Source: Scenedesmus sp. ARA3 (lineage: Eukaryota; Chlorophyta; Chlorophyceae; Sphaeropleales; Scenedesmaceae). Taken from it: 64,000 nucleotides of DNA. The first letter of the stretch is position 1. Each line of letters begins with the position of its first letter. The stretch lies in the NCBI GenBank assembly GCA_004335835.1, contig RWJK01001960.1:1-64000 (forward strand), in the 5' to 3' direction. Both the position numbers and the translations under genes were made by a program. The notes below the pieces were generated by a model that saw only the letters and a list, made by a program, of their open reading frames with translations, did not search any database and was not told the origin of the DNA. Of the stretch, positions 46,332 through 59,167 are shown piece after piece.

Positions 46332-47503
46332 CTACCGCCGCCTGCTGCTGCCCCCGCTGCTGCGCGCCCTGCTCCTGGTGCCCCTGCCTCCCGACGCCCA
46401 CCCCCCAACCGCCCCTCCCCTGTCCTGCATCAACAAATCCGCCTCACTCGCCCGAATGCCACTCGCCCCAACCATCCCAAGGCCATCGCCACCCTGCTGC
46501 TGCACGGCCCCCCTGCTGCCGCCCCTGCCGCTGCCTTTATCCATGCGGCCGGCCTGCCATGCCTTCTCAGCAGCTGCAACCAGCCGCTCCTGCGGGTTCA
46601 CCCCAGCGCGCCGCAGCACCTCAGCAAACAGCCGCAGCCGTGCAGCTTTCGGGCACGCCTTCCATTCAGCAACCTGCCACCACACAACAGCATCAAAGCC
46701 ATTGCGCAGTAGCACATCCTCCTCCCATTGAGCAGGGGCAAGCTTCTGGCCATCACTGCTGCAGCTGTGAGGCTCCAAAAGCTGCAAAGCAACCCGCCGC
46801 TGCCCACTGGCCTGCAGATCCAAGTCGACATACAGCAGCCCGTCCCTGCTGCGGCGGCCCACAGCAGCCTTGATGCTCAGCTGCTGCAGCATCCAATCCA
46901 GGTCCTGCAGCAGCGGCTGCTGCCGGTGCTGCTGCTGCTGCCGCCGCTGCCGGCGGTTGCCACCACTGCTGCTGCTGCTGCTGCTGCTGCCGGCTAGGCC
47001 AGCCTCCCAGGCAGATTTGAATGCAACAAGCACTTCAGGCTGAAGTGACACGCCTTCTGCTTCCTCAATCCGCGAAGCAATAAAGGCTTGGAACGCCTGC
47101 CGCTGCAAGCTGTCTGGCAGCTGCCGCGCCTGATCCTGCAGCTGCCGCACCTGCCCATCTCCCTGCTGCTGCTGCTGCTGCCCCGGCCGCTGCCGCTGCT
47201 GCTGCTGCTGCTGCTGCCAGTCCATGCCCTGCTGCTCCAGCGCCGCCTGCGCCGCCAGCTGCTGCTGCGCCAGCTTGCCTAATGTCTCTGTAAGCTCCAC
47301 AAAAAGCTCACAATGCACAAACCTAGCCATACCCATGCCCCAGTACAAGCTGGCAGCTTCACTGGGCTTCATTTGCGGCAGCAGCTGCTGCGCGCGGGCC
47401 AGCAGCGCGGCCTGCTGCTGCTGCTGCAGCTGCCCCGCTAGGTCGAAGCCGAAGAGGCCCAGCACGTGGAAGAGGCTCGCCACATCAGCAGGCTTCAGTG
47501 CCT

Positions 47504-47547
<44 letters not shown>

Positions 47548-50367
47548 GTTGTTGAGAGAGTTACAAATACTGTTGGCATTTTGCGATGACATGCACAGTG
47601 CGGCAGCTGATTGTGACGGGCCAGACGCAAGCAGAGGTCAGCAGGCAGGCACAGCAGGCATGACAAGGCATTGCCCGGCCAATCGCATATGCCCCAACGC
47701 TCGGCAAGGCAACAACAGACCACAGCTTAAACAACAAACACCTGCAACAGTGCAACTGATGCATGCACAGAACTGGCCTCACGCGCATAGATAGTTACAG
47801 GTCACACAGTACAAGCACAATGCAACATAATACGCACCTGTGCTTGGCTGGAAATGTGCTTGGTCAGCTTCTGCAACACGATACTGCACGCCGCACGGAG
47901 GGGTGCACACGCCCTACGCTAGATTGCAGCATCACCCACACATATGACACAAATGCCAAACCACAACAAGCAGGGTATCAACTCAAAACATACCTGTGCT
48001 TGGCTTGCGATGTGCTTGGTCAGCTTCTGCAGCACTGCAGGCCTGTAGCGCCCTACGCCGGCCGCCCACAGCACATTCATGACCTCCTGCACCTTGCAGC
48101 GCCCCGCATTCGCTGCCACCCACTCACAACCCTTTTTCAGCAGCGCTGTATCATGCAGCTCCAGCTTCGCTGCTGCCCAGATGCTGTTTGCAACACCCTG
48201 GCTGCCCAGCACATCAAAATCGAATGCCGCGTCCCTCAGCTGCCGCACAGCAGATGCCACGAGGGATGCAGCAGCAGCACGGAATGCCGTCAGCTCGGCC
48301 TTGCTGCTGCTGCTGCTGCCGCCGCGCTGCTGCTGCTGCGCTGTGTGCAGCGTGGCTACTGCCCACAAGCACATCGACAAACTCTGGCCACCCATCTGCT
48401 GCCTATCTGTGAGGCTCTGTGCCTGTTTACAAAGCTGCTCTGCTACTGCTAAGCTGCTGGGCCGGCGCACTTTAAGCTGCGCGTAGGCATACAGCGCACT
48501 GGAGACGTCCCGGTCGTTGAAGTCAGCGAGGCGGGCCTGCATGGCTGACTCAAGCGCCGGCAGCAGCCGCGAGATGCCGCTGCTGCTGCTGCTGCTGTTG
48601 CTGCTCAGAGCCACCAAGGGCACCTGCACAGCACACAACAGTAGACACAGGTGAGGTGAGCAGCGGGCAATCCAAAGCAAACTGGTACAACAGCCGCGGC
48701 AGCTACCCCGGCTTTGATCATGTACAAACCGCGCTTGCTGCAACTTCATCAAACCAACTGAGTGTCGCATTGTAGTCAGCAGCACATACAGCATGCAGCC
48801 TGTACCTGCCCGTGCCCACATTGGACAATGCCGCATGCCGCACGCCCAAGTCTTGCATGCAATACACGCTGGCCCGCACGACAGCAGCCACAGCCGCATG
48901 CCTCTGTTACTGGTGCAGCTGATACCATGCACCATCAAAGGCAACTAGATATGTAACAGATGACGATGGTGAAATGCTGGTGTGTCATGTTTGCCGTCAA
49001 CACAACCCACCTGCAGCGCCGCGCAGCTGTACAAACTGGTCGACAGCTGGAACGCGTTCAGCCTGCCAGCATCTACCTGCCCCTGCAACTTCTCCAGCAA
49101 CTTCACAAAAGAGCTCTCGGCGAGAACTTCCCGCCGGGCTTCCCAAGGCATGCCCCTTGCTAACTTTGCAAGGCGGTTCAGCGCTGTTACGGTGTGGTGT
49201 GGTGCAAAGCGCGGAAGCTCATCCGCAACTATGTCCAGTACGTCCTGGCAGCAGTTGCTGTCATGGAATTCAGACTGAAGTTCCTTGTCCGAAGCCTCGT
49301 CGGCTTCATCTTCACTGTCAGAACTCAGCGGTGACACGGCAACCCGCACACTGCCGCTGCTGCTGCTGCTGGTTGGTGGGAAAGCGTGCTCTGCAGCAGC
49401 GTCTGGGGTGCTGGCGAGATGCTGCTGCTGTGCACTGCTGCTGCTGCTGCTGCTGCTTGCAGGATCCTGCTGCAGCTGCTGGTGATGCTGCTGCTGCTCA
49501 TGCGTTGATGCTTCAGCTGCGAGTGCTGCTGCAGCTGCTGCTGCCACACTGCTGCTGCTGCTGCTACTGCTGCTGCCGGCAGCAGCCCTGGTGCGGCTGC
49601 TACTGCGCAGGCGCCTGATGGATGAGGTGCCATTGCTGCTGCCATTGCTGGCAGCGATGGAGCTGGCGGCCGCAGCAGCGGCTTGTGCACGCGTGCGTGA
49701 GGCGGGTACAGTACTGGCACCAATGCTGAATGCTGTGCTGTCCGGATGTCCCTCGGGAGCAGTACCGTCCAGCTGCAGCAGCAGCAAAAGCACACCACAA
49801 CAGTAAGACGTGCATACATATAAACATGTAGACGTGCAAGCAGGGTGAGCAAGCCAGCAGTTCAAAGAGACTGCTGTATGCATGCATGCTGAGGCCACAT
49901 GCGATGGGCCGCACATGCATCAGCAGCCACCGCAGTTGCAACAGCCTCTAGCCGTGACCAGCAGCCGCTGTCGCCAGCTAGAAACTTTGCCCTGGTGTTT
50001 GTAAAGCTGTGTGGCACGCTTTCCTGACTTTGGATGTTGCGGCAACGGTACAAATGGCTGGCGGGCGCCCCACCCCGGACTACTGCTCAGGCTCACCTCC
50101 AGGGACTGTGTGAGGCTGAGCCGCTGCACGTTATGCAAGTTATCGACACTTGGACCCAGGGTCTCCGCAGCGGAAGGAGTCCTGCAAGCAACGGACTTCA
50201 GCGTGAGCCCCAGCAGTCCGAGACCGTGTGAAGGGCCGTGCAGTGACCAAGTACCTGGAGCGCCGGCATGGGAAGCTGTTGTTCAAGCCAAGTAGCTTGC
50301 AGTGTTCGCTGCTGCTACTAAGGCCAAGCCGCCTGCTGGTAGGGATGGGGTTGGCAAAGCTGTGCAT
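46332..50367 (-). CDS. Octatricopeptide-repeat (OPR)/RAP-domain organelle RNA protein
   Basis: Five exons (50367-50255, 50181-50097, 49772-49011, 48623-47994 and 47501-46332) join in phase to 919 residues. The start MHSFANPIPTSRRLGLSSSS ... CRRSR is Ser/Arg-rich, like a plastid or mitochondrial transit peptide. A long Ser/Ala/Gln low-complexity stretch follows. Helical repeats come next: LPRFAPHHTVTALNRLAKLA, DVSSALYAYAQLKV, VANSIWAAAKLELHDTALL, VQEVMNVLWAAGVGRYRPAV, LKPADVASLFHVLGLFGF and PSEAASLYWGMGMARF. These fit the OPR pattern of Chlorophyceae. Near residues 745-830, VDLDLQASGQRRVALQLLEP ... NGFDAVVWWQVAEW resembles a RAP domain. Such proteins bind single organelle mRNAs and control their stability or translation; the target here is unknown. 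The last ~60 residues are Gly/Arg/Ser-rich. Confidence 0.82.
47830..47885 (-). repeat. 3'-end copy of OPR gene exon 4
   Basis: A copy of the exon 4 tail (LTKHI(A/S)SQAQ with GT donor) lies about 160 bases downstream of the real exon end at 47994. Confidence 0.85.
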
Positions 50368-50854
50368 GCTGCAGTTGGCAGGCTGAAGCTGATGATGGCC
50401 TAAAGTTAATATCCAGTGCTATGTGAACGTTTTACTTTGAACGTGTAAAGCTGCTGCGACACTGAACTCGTGTGCTGCAAAATCACATGCGGCTGATTTG
50501 CTTGCAGCAAAGACCGGTATGGCGTTCGATGTAGTCTGGAACAAGCTTCTAGCTGACGTAGCGCTACGAATGCGTGTGTGCTCAAGGCAGGGTTGTGCCT
50601 ATAACATTTCTGTGGCGCTCAGACTTCACAAGGGCCCAGCAGAGCCAGGGCATCAGCGCTCTTAGTCTTCAGGGGCAGTCGGTGCCAGCTGAATGTATTT
50701 TAGAGGTCTTTTGTCTGTTCTGTACACGGAACACTTTCCTTGGACTGCAGACTGTTGTGAAGGTCGCATGTGTCTGTTGATGCAACCTGCCTCTGGTCAC
50801 CGCTAAGCACGCACAGCTAGCACCACCTGCACATATAAAGTCACAACGCCTGCA
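50368..50854. promoter_or_regulatory. Bidirectional promoter region, OPR and INSIG-like genes
   Basis: Only 487 bases separate the two start codons on opposite strands. A TATAAAG string at 50834-50840 is too close to the INSIG-like ATG (50855) to position its transcript start, so I do not rely on it. Confidence 0.5.
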
Positions 50855-52124
50855 ATGAACGCGCTTAGTGCTCACGCTCGACAGAGCAAGCAGCTGAGCT
50901 GGACTCTTGGGCATGGGCGCTGTCATCAACTGTCCAGAGCTATCATCAGCAGCTGCCTTCCTGCAAGGCACTCACCCCGTCTGGTCAAACGAGGCAACAT
51001 TCAAACGCAATTCAGCAGGCAAAGCTTCACCGGCAACAGCAGCAGCAGCACGCCGCAGCAGCAGTCTGTGCTGCAGCGTGCGTTTGCTAATCCTCCTCAG
51101 TGGGGTCCGTTCCTGGGCAGCTTGGCAGTAGCTGGAGCTGTGTTTGGCACTGCTTTGGATGGCATCCATTCACGAGTGGGGCTGCAGGTAAGGAGATTGA
51201 TAGCCAGTCACACTGGGACTGCGTTGGTGCTGAGCAGTGACTATGGATTGGGCTGCATATGCAGTGTAAGCAGCTGTTTGCGGTGCTCTAACTTTGAGGT
51301 AACGAACTGTCCAAGCTGCCCCGTGCTGTGAGCTGTTGGTATTGCCGAAAATCAAAACAGCAGCTGGGGCTTGTCAACAGCTCTAGTGCAGTGTGTGATG
51401 CAGCTGTAGCTCCAGCATGCCACCAACCGCACCACTGGCTGCCTTCTCATCATGCCCTCCGCCTCTGTTTACAAAACAACACACTCAGCTACTGCAATAC
51501 ATCCACCTTCTGCCTGTATGGCTTACACAGAGACGATTAAGCCTATACTTCACTGTTACTTTGCCTGCGCAGGTGTATGACGTTGCGCCACTGCAGCTGG
51601 GCCCCCTGACCACCTCCCTGCTGGTGCCGCCGCTGTTGCTGGCCTTCTACGTAGTCCTAGGCCTACTAGCCTGCATCTCCGACAACCTCACAGCAACCAG
51701 CAGCGCCACACAAGCAGCACGCTGGCGCATGGACCCACGGGCCACTGGCAGCAGCGCAGCAGCATACCTGGCAGCCTGCTTTGGGGTGCTGGCACTGAAT
51801 TTATATGTATCTGCCAGCTTTTTTGCTGCTGAGACATCTCCTGCTGAGATTTTGTGGGTGCTAGGGGCACTTGCAGCAGTAAACTGGACGTGTTTTGACG
51901 GCACTAACCAGGGTGTTGCGCTCGGGCTGCTGTGTGCACTCGGCGCGCCTGCCGCCGAGCTGCTGCTGATGTCACTAACAGGCTGCTGGCACTACAGCAG
52001 GCCTGACCTAGCTGGTGTGTTTGTGAGCTGGGTGCCGCTGTGTTATTTGTTTTATGTGCCGGCGGTGAGTAATTTGGCGCGGTATCTGTGGCACACCTGC
52101 CGGCCGCCAGCGCAGCAGCAGTAG
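50855..52124 (+). CDS. INSIG-like polytopic membrane protein
   Basis: Two exons (50855-51187 and 51573-52124) join in phase 0 to 294 residues. Residues 1-75 (MNALSAHARQSKQLSWTLGH..., Ser/Arg/Gln-rich) look like an organelle presequence. Then come FLGSLAVAGAVFGTALDGIH and about five more hydrophobic spans. The C-terminal half carries the INSIG pattern: LWVLGALAAVNWTCFDGTNQ (compare the family's WTFDRSR.G), GVALGLLCALGA, then YSRPDLAGVFVSWVPLCYLF and NLARYL (compare YTSPDF..RSWLP and VGNIGRQL). Animal INSIGs hold sterol-sensing proteins in the ER; algal and plant relatives have no settled role. The resemblance is a pattern match and the organelle presequence is inferred. Confidence 0.68.
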
Positions 52125-53347
52125 TAATGATCAAAAAGCATTGCATTTGGATGCTTGCATGCATCCTGCCCAGCCTGGCTAGCGGTATATTCTACTACTC
52201 TGAGGTGCATTCTACTGGGCTGCAGCCACAGCTGGCTCAGGATATTATTATGACTATAGATCTCTCTGGCTCATCACTCCGTGCCCCTGCACAGCATCAT
52301 GCTCTGTGATCGAGGGTGAGGTGCATGGTGTGGCGGGTGATGACAACAGGTGTCTGGTGTCATGACTTTGCAGCATGAGCGGCTGCCATACTTGCCTGCA
52401 ATAGGGCGGCTGTCAACTTTGGCTGGCTGGCTGGCGCAGCAGCAGCAGCAGCAGCAGCGCAGTGTTGCAGGCTGAAGTGCATGCATGTTGCTTGGGCTTC
52501 CAGTTTTGCGGTTGATGCTTTTGTCATTTCATGCCAACGTGCTGACAGCGGTGCAAAATGGCAACGTATTTGTACACGCTTTACATGTGAATTTATTGCT
52601 GTATCGCTGATGGAGTCTGGGTGGTGCTGCCACAACTGGAGCAGACGCTGGGTGGTATGCTACTGCATGTTACTTCCTGTGCCTTTTACGCAGTGCTGCA
52701 CGCAGCGCAGTACATTGTTTCATACACGTATTGGATTGCTTTGGTACGTCAGCCATATCAAGCGGACGTTCCTTCTGTCTGCACACCAATGTTTTGTGCG
52801 ACAACACGTGTGTGTGACGCTGCACCACAATCGTGTACTGCTGTTTCGTTGCTCATGCAAAGGAGCCCTGATGGCATGCTGAGCTTGATTTTGTACTAAG
52901 CGCACTTTTTTTGACTCTGACCTTTTTAAGATCAGCCTTTGTCACGGCATTCGGTGCCCTCCAGCTGTAGCTGTCGGTTGAGCTGGTGGGTGCTGGCATC
53001 TGCAGGAGCATGCTCGTACGATCTTGCCTTGGGCTGATGGTGACGCCTGTAATCGCCGCTTGTTTCTTGTTGGACGTTTATTTTCTGCAGCTGAATCTTA
53101 TATTTGAGACGGGAAGCAGAAACACAGGTTGCATAGCAGCCGGAAAAATGGGCGCGCTGAACCCGAACGGGCCGCGTAACGAACCAACAGACGAGTTGAC
53201 TGCATGGGGCAGCACTCGTCTCTGATGTTTATCAGTTTAACCCATCAATTGCATTTCAGTCTCCCCCATCCCGGCAGAACACTGCTAGCACCGGACACGG
53301 AACAATCGCCACGACGCCTTAAGTACTTGCTATATCACGTTTTCAGC
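52125..53347. other. Region between the INSIG-like and repeat-protein genes
   Basis: About 1.2 kb without a supportable gene. It contains a short CAG tract at 52439-52458 and otherwise nothing I can name. Confidence 0.45.
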
Positions 53348-54421
53348 ATGTTCCGATCAAGAATTCACGGCCTGTTGGCTGTTGCGGCGTTGCTGGTGAC
53401 TGTCCAGGGCATCGCTGCTGCAGGTGCGTGCCTTGCCGTGCGCCGGGAAAAGCATTTAATGCTTGATTATAAGGGATTGAAAATTTTACAGCATAGATCC
53501 GCAGTGTTGTGCCAATAGTTGGCACCAGCTTCGCTAGTCTGTCAGCAGCTGCTGACAGAATGAAGGCCATCCCGACACCGGGCAATGCAGGCCGTATCTG
53601 CATGCTGATACCTTGTTTTATAATGAGACGTTGCATACCTATGACAATGGGACGTTTGCAGGAGGAATGCCAGCTGCTGATCAGTATGCCAGCATGCACA
53701 CATGCACATGTGCAGCATGCACCTTGACACAGCTACAAACACTTTGATGCCATGCTGAGGATTGATCGTCATACATGATGAACGGCTCGGCTATCGAGAC
53801 CTAATTACACTTTTCTTGGCGTTGTAACAGCAGGCCGCACCGTCCTTCAGTCTGGCGGCAGGAGCCCAGCCTACTCTGCTGACTTCATGGCTGGCTACAC
53901 AGCAGCGGTCCAAAAGTACCAGATCCAGCTGCAGCAGCAGCAGCAGGAGGGTGCAACAACTGCTGCAGCACACACTGCCATCTCAGCAAACAACCGGAAG
54001 CTGCTGCAGACTGGCGGCAGGGCCCCCAGCTTCTCCCCTGACTTCATGGCTGCTTACACAGCAGCGGTGCAGAAGTACCAGCTGCAGCTCCAGCAGCAGC
54101 AGCAGCAGCAGCCAAGTGTATCTTCTGCATCATCTGACGAAATCTCTACTGATGGTCGCAAGCTGCTGCAGACTGGCGGCAGGAGCCCAGCCTACTCTGC
54201 TGACTTTGTGGCAACTTACACAGCTGCAATCAAGCAGTACCAGGTTCTGCTACAGCTGCAGCAGCAGCAGCAGGTGTCAGCCTCCAGTACTGAACAGGCT
54301 TCAATTGAAGCTGTTGACGGCCGGAAGCTGCTGCAGACTGGCGGCAGGGCTCCCAGCTTCTCCCCTGACTTCATCGCTGCCTACACAGCAGCAGTGCAGA
54401 AGTACCAGGCTCAAGTCAGGC

Positions 54422-54470
<49 letters not shown>

Positions 54471-54693
54471 TGCAGCGCCATCCAATGCTGTTGATGGTGG
54501 CAGGAGGTTGCAGCAGACTGGGGGCAGGAGTCCTGCTTACAACGAGGCATTCATGGCTGGCTACACATCAGCTGTGCAGCAGTACCAGGCCGTGCTGCTG
54601 CAGCAGAAGCAGCAGCAGCAGCAGCAGCAGGCAGCTGCTGCAGCTGCTGCAGCGGAGAGGCGGCCAGCACGCACCAGTAACCGGAACCTGTAG
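53348..54693 (+). CDS. Secreted five-repeat RKLLQTGGR protein
   Basis: Two exons (53348-53423 and 53831-54693) join in phase 1 to 312 residues. MFRSRIHGLLAVAALLVTVQ then GIAAAAG is a clear signal peptide. The rest is five units of 53-60 residues. Each has a conserved core (G)RKLLQTGGR(S/A)P(A/S)(Y/F)S.DF.A.YTAAVQKYQ and then a Gln-rich, Ala/Ser-containing linker encoded by CAG tracts. Units 1, 3 and 5 are of the SPAYSADF type and units 2 and 4 of the APSFSPDF type, so a two-unit block was duplicated. Unit 1 reads GRTVLQSGGR and unit 5 GRRLQQTGGR. RKLLQ-like motifs are common near the mature N-terminus of algal secreted proteins, but tandem repetition is not usual. It has no cysteines in the mature part, no known domain and no membrane anchor. 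A repeat wall protein or a multi-peptide precursor are both possible. Confidence 0.85.
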
Positions 54694-57482
54694 GCAGTGT
54701 AAGCATTTCCAGAAGCATGTGCAGCACCATACAGTGTAGAATGCATACACGTCGGTGTTCATTTGCAGGGCAGTACTCATGCCCACATCACACAGGCTGT
54801 TGCAGCACATATTTGACTGCCAGTACCAAGTCTATACATTGCAATGTGTTGGGCTCATGATCTGCCATCACGGCACAGGCTGTGCAGGGTGCGACATGGC
54901 CCACGATGCGGTGTAAATTTTACATTGTGCAGCAGTGAGCAGACAAGACACTCCCATGCGTAGGGATGTGCATTGAGTATCACATCTGGCTTGCAAGCAG
55001 CGGCTGGCCAAGCAGCTCATCCCTCTGAGCCGCAGCTGCTGATGTGCAGGTAGCCGCTGTTGGTAGTTGCTTCATGACTTAGCTGTACACGTCAGACGTG
55101 AAGCCGCTGTGCATTGCTGTAGACTTCTACAGCCAGGCTAGCATTTCCAGAATGTGCATACATTGAAGGCGATGAGTGTACATTCAGCTTGGTGACACGT
55201 TGGAGGTGGTCCCATGTTTGAGTTGTCTGGAGACGTATACGGTTAGGGTTGTCCAGACGGCGTTACTATGTTGTTGTTCAGTGTATGATGGTGCTCTGTT
55301 GCTTGCACAGTTGTTGGCTTCCTTGGCGTTTGCATTTGACATAACGGATGTAAGTGATCCTCAGTGCCCAGTGATAACACTCTGCTGGATGTGCTGTCGT
55401 GTTTCAGGCCCACCACATGAGCAAAAGGGGTAGCCAGAACCTAGCTTGGCAAGTTTCTCAAAACACACAGCACTCTTCACCAGATGTGATCACGTAACAC
55501 ATGTTAGATGAGTTATAAGATTACCAATCATGATACACTAGAGGCTACAGCGACAAGTAGCAGCTGCTGTAGATGCAAGTGTGCAGGACCCTGCCACACA
55601 TTGCCAGGATTTTAGCCACGCTTACATCACTGAAACTCAAACATGCGTTGCCTGCAGCAGATGCATAGCTTGTGTGCGTGCATGCACTCCTGCCAGCAGG
55701 CGTGTGTAACTTATGTATATGTAAATGTCAATATGCACTGAAAGCCGCGAGCCCTGTGTGTTTTCAGCACAACGTGCATGTATCGTGCTGAAGATGTCTT
55801 GACGCATCCTGCCTGCCTGTGACACATGGCCAGTTATATATGCAAGGCATGCCGAGCAAGTTGCTCGTCAGCTTCACCTGCCTTGCCAGTGGCAGCAACC
55901 TATCCGCTGCCAATTCACCACCGTAAAGGCTCTCCCATGCGCCGCAAGCAAAGCAGTCCAACACGTTGCTACGCAGCATGACGGCCAGACTCAGCACAAC
56001 ACCCTCTACTGCTGTGTCATGATATGAGTTGCGATGTTTGTGGGGCCCCTGAATGGCACATCAGCAGCAGCAGCTGCAGCTGCTGCTCCTGCTGCTGCTG
56101 TGACAGGCGACCTCACGCATCCGCTGTCACAACCACCAAGCAGCTGCCGCATGCCACCTCCATACTCGCAGCGCTACCAGGCGGCATGCCTTCCAAACAG
56201 CGTCAACAAAGTGATGATTGGCAGCCTCGCTCCGCGAGGAGCTCTGTAGGCTATTGCGAGCCACTGCCAAACAGTCAAAGCCTACACAGTGGGATGTGCG
56301 TCACACAAGTGTGTAAGCTCTATGCAGCTCATGCGAACCGGCTGCAGCACCCATGCCAGCGTCACATGACAGAATCAAAAAGCACACAGCAGTCGTGCCA
56401 AGCGCTGCTGCGCGCTGCATTGATCTGCTCTGCACCTGAAACATATGTGCAGAGTGCGCGTGCAACAGGAATGCACATGCAGCAGCCTCACTCACTCACA
56501 CACATCCATCCAACATCTCAACAACACAGGCACCAGTTGCGTGCAGCATACAACTATGCTCTATATGCATAAACTCCTATGCAAGAGCCTCTGCGCAACA
56601 TGCATTCTTCTCGACACGACGGCAGCCAACCCCTCTCGCCACCCACAATTGACTATTCAAAGTATTCTGCTCAAACTGACTAGTCAAACCTGTGGTTTAA
56701 CAAATACACATCCGGAAGTTGACTGGTCAAAGGCTCCTGTTCATCTGTTGGGTTTGCTCTGGTGACAGCCCCCTCCAGGTGGGGCAGATACCTGCAGCAG
56801 ATACCGGCTGCAGCCGAAGCAATGCATCAGGTACCAAAAGCGGCTTCCAAACAACTGAACTACACAACACAGTGCTGCAGCACGCTAGTCAAAAAACAGA
56901 TACGCTAGTCAACACAGTGCTGCCCTGTAAACTGCACTAGTCTAGCACCCAAAGCCCCGCGGCTACACAACACCTGACAACACACAACCTGCACAATGCC
57001 CTCAACACCTCACCAAACAAGTATGCGCCTGGGCTGCTAGATCTGTCATGTGATTCATCTGTTTGGCTGCCTGTCATCCCTGTCATTCAAATGCCAGCAA
57101 ACTTAGCAAGACCTGCATGTTGCTGCGCTCACAAGGCAGAGCACTGGTCAGCCGGCCAAAGCAAGCATGCTGTTGCCGAAACATATACGCTGCTGCTGCA
57201 TGTAGGGTGCAACTGCTGTGTTGGCCAAGCAAGCTGCTGCTGCTTAAAGTGCGGCTCCACCTCCGATCAACCAACAGAACAGTGGAGAGGCAAATGCAGC
57301 ATTGCCTACAGCCATTGTTGGGCAGCTTTTATCAGTCACAGTCACAACTGCTCAAGGACTGCACCGCTGCCAGACATGCTGCACCTTGATCCGGCTGGCA
57401 AGCTACAACCAACTGTTCCCGCACAAAACACATTGCATGGTGACTCAACCGTGCATTGGAAGTGCTGCTGCACGGCAATGCA
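54694..57482. other. Long intergenic region
   Basis: About 2.8 kb without a supportable gene. Near 56649-56732 there are three TTGACT..TCAAA palindrome-like units about 40 bases apart, and further CTAGTC strings at 56885-56943. A 182-codon frame at 56024-56572 has no domain and no exon-like neighbours. Confidence 0.45.
54912..54916 (+). terminator. TGTAA polyadenylation signal candidate
   Basis: TGTAA lies 218 bases after the stop codon of the repeat protein, within the near-palindrome TGTAAATTTTACA. This distance is ordinary for chlorophycean 3'UTRs. Confidence 0.4.
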
Positions 57483-57716
57483 TTAGTTGTTAGCTGGGTA
57501 CTGCTGGCTAGGAGGCACAATGCCCTTCACTGGGCGGCCGGCAGCTGCTGCAGCAGCTGGGAACACTGGCACAGCAGCAGCAGTGGCAGCAGGGGCTGCT
57601 GCAGGCGCTGCTGCAGTTGATGTCGCAGTGACAGCAGCAGCAGATTGGATGCTGCTTGGTGTGTCTGGTGCGATGAGCAGGGAGCGGGCCTCACGAGGCT
57701 TCTGTGCCTCAACACT

Positions 57717-57748
<32 letters not shown>

Positions 57749-59136
57749 TGAGTTGAGTCGAGGACAGAAAGACAGAGAAGCTGTGGTAAACTGAGCAATT
57801 GAATGGGGCAGCAAGCTGCCACCCATGCTTTGACTGCGGCATAAATGTGTCAGCTTTTGTTGCTGCTGTTTGCACCGGCGCCAACTGCCACTCTGCGCAT
57901 GTTTGCAAGCAGCACACGCAGCCCCTTGAGCTCGCATTCCTGCATTCACATACTCTGACATCATATCGCACACATTGCCTAGCACATGCTGTCCAATGTT
58001 CGCCGCAAAACAAGCATCCCAGCACCAGCGGCACTCACAACTGCTCGCGCAGCTTGTCTCCATACTTCTCATCTTCGGGGGTCATGCCCTTCTCGGCCGC
58101 CTGCTGCTGCTGCAGCCGCTCCGCCGGCGTCATGCGCTTGCGGCCCTTGCAGCAGCAGCACCAGCCGAGCAGAGCCAGCAGCAGCGCTCCTGCAACAGCT
58201 GCTCCTACAATGATACCGATCATAGCTCCCTGGCTCAGACCTGAGCTGCTGCTGCTGCTGGCTTCTGCCTTTTTCGGCGGGGTCGCTCCGAGAGATGCGG
58301 CATCGTACACGCCGGTTCCGACCTGCTTGATGTTGATCGACGGCGGGACGTCGCCGGCGAGCAGTTTGTTCCCGCCGATCGACACGGAGGGCTTGTACGG
58401 CACGCCAGCCGCGGACAGCGCCTTGAAGAACGCGGATCCGCCGTTTGACGTCGCGTCCATGAGCTTCGATCGTGCCTTGCTCGTGTCGTTTGCTGCGATG
58501 CTAAACCGCATGACAGCGAGCTCAGTAGGATCCGCCAGGGGCGTTGTTGCTGTGGCTGGTGCGGATGCATCGCCCACCAGCACCTGCAGCAGCATCCTGC
58601 GGGATCCTGACTTAGCAGGTGCAGCAGCAGGCTTTGCTGCGGGGACTGGCTCCTCCTTAGCTGGCTCCTCCTTGGCTGGTGCGGGTGCTGCTTCCGTTGC
58701 GGGTGCTGCTGCTGGTGCTGGCTCCTCTGCAGGTGCTGCTGCCGGCTCTGCTGGTGCCTCAGGTGCTGGCTCTGCTGCTGCTGCTGGCTCTGCTGCCGGC
58801 TCAGGCTCAGGTGCCTTTGGTGCTGGGCCGCGCTCCTTGGCAGCACCTGCTGACACTGCAGGGGCAGGCGCGGGCTCCTTTGCTGCTGCTGGCGCTGGCG
58901 CTGGCTCCTCTGCGGCGGGTGCTGGCTCAGGTGCCGGCTCTGCCACTGCAGGCAGCAAAGACAGAAGCAGTGGTGAGTCCAAGGTTATGGTGTGGTGCCC
59001 TGGCGTGCGCAGGTCACTATAATGAAGTGTTTCTAGCGTGAATGCTGGCGTTGCTCTTGCATGTATGCATGTCGGCTGTTGCTGCTGCATGACAGGCGCC
59101 AGAAGCACAGCTGCAGTCCAATGCATTGATGCTGCT

Positions 59137-59167
<31 letters not shown>

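Noticed and set aside
50831..50840. TATAAAG as a TATA box for the INSIG-like gene
   Set aside because: It is only about 15 bases from the start codon, which would place the transcript start inside the coding sequence.
56024..56572. 182-codon plus-strand frame with Cys-rich start
   Set aside because: It has no domain, a composition like neighbouring non-coding DNA, and no splice context.
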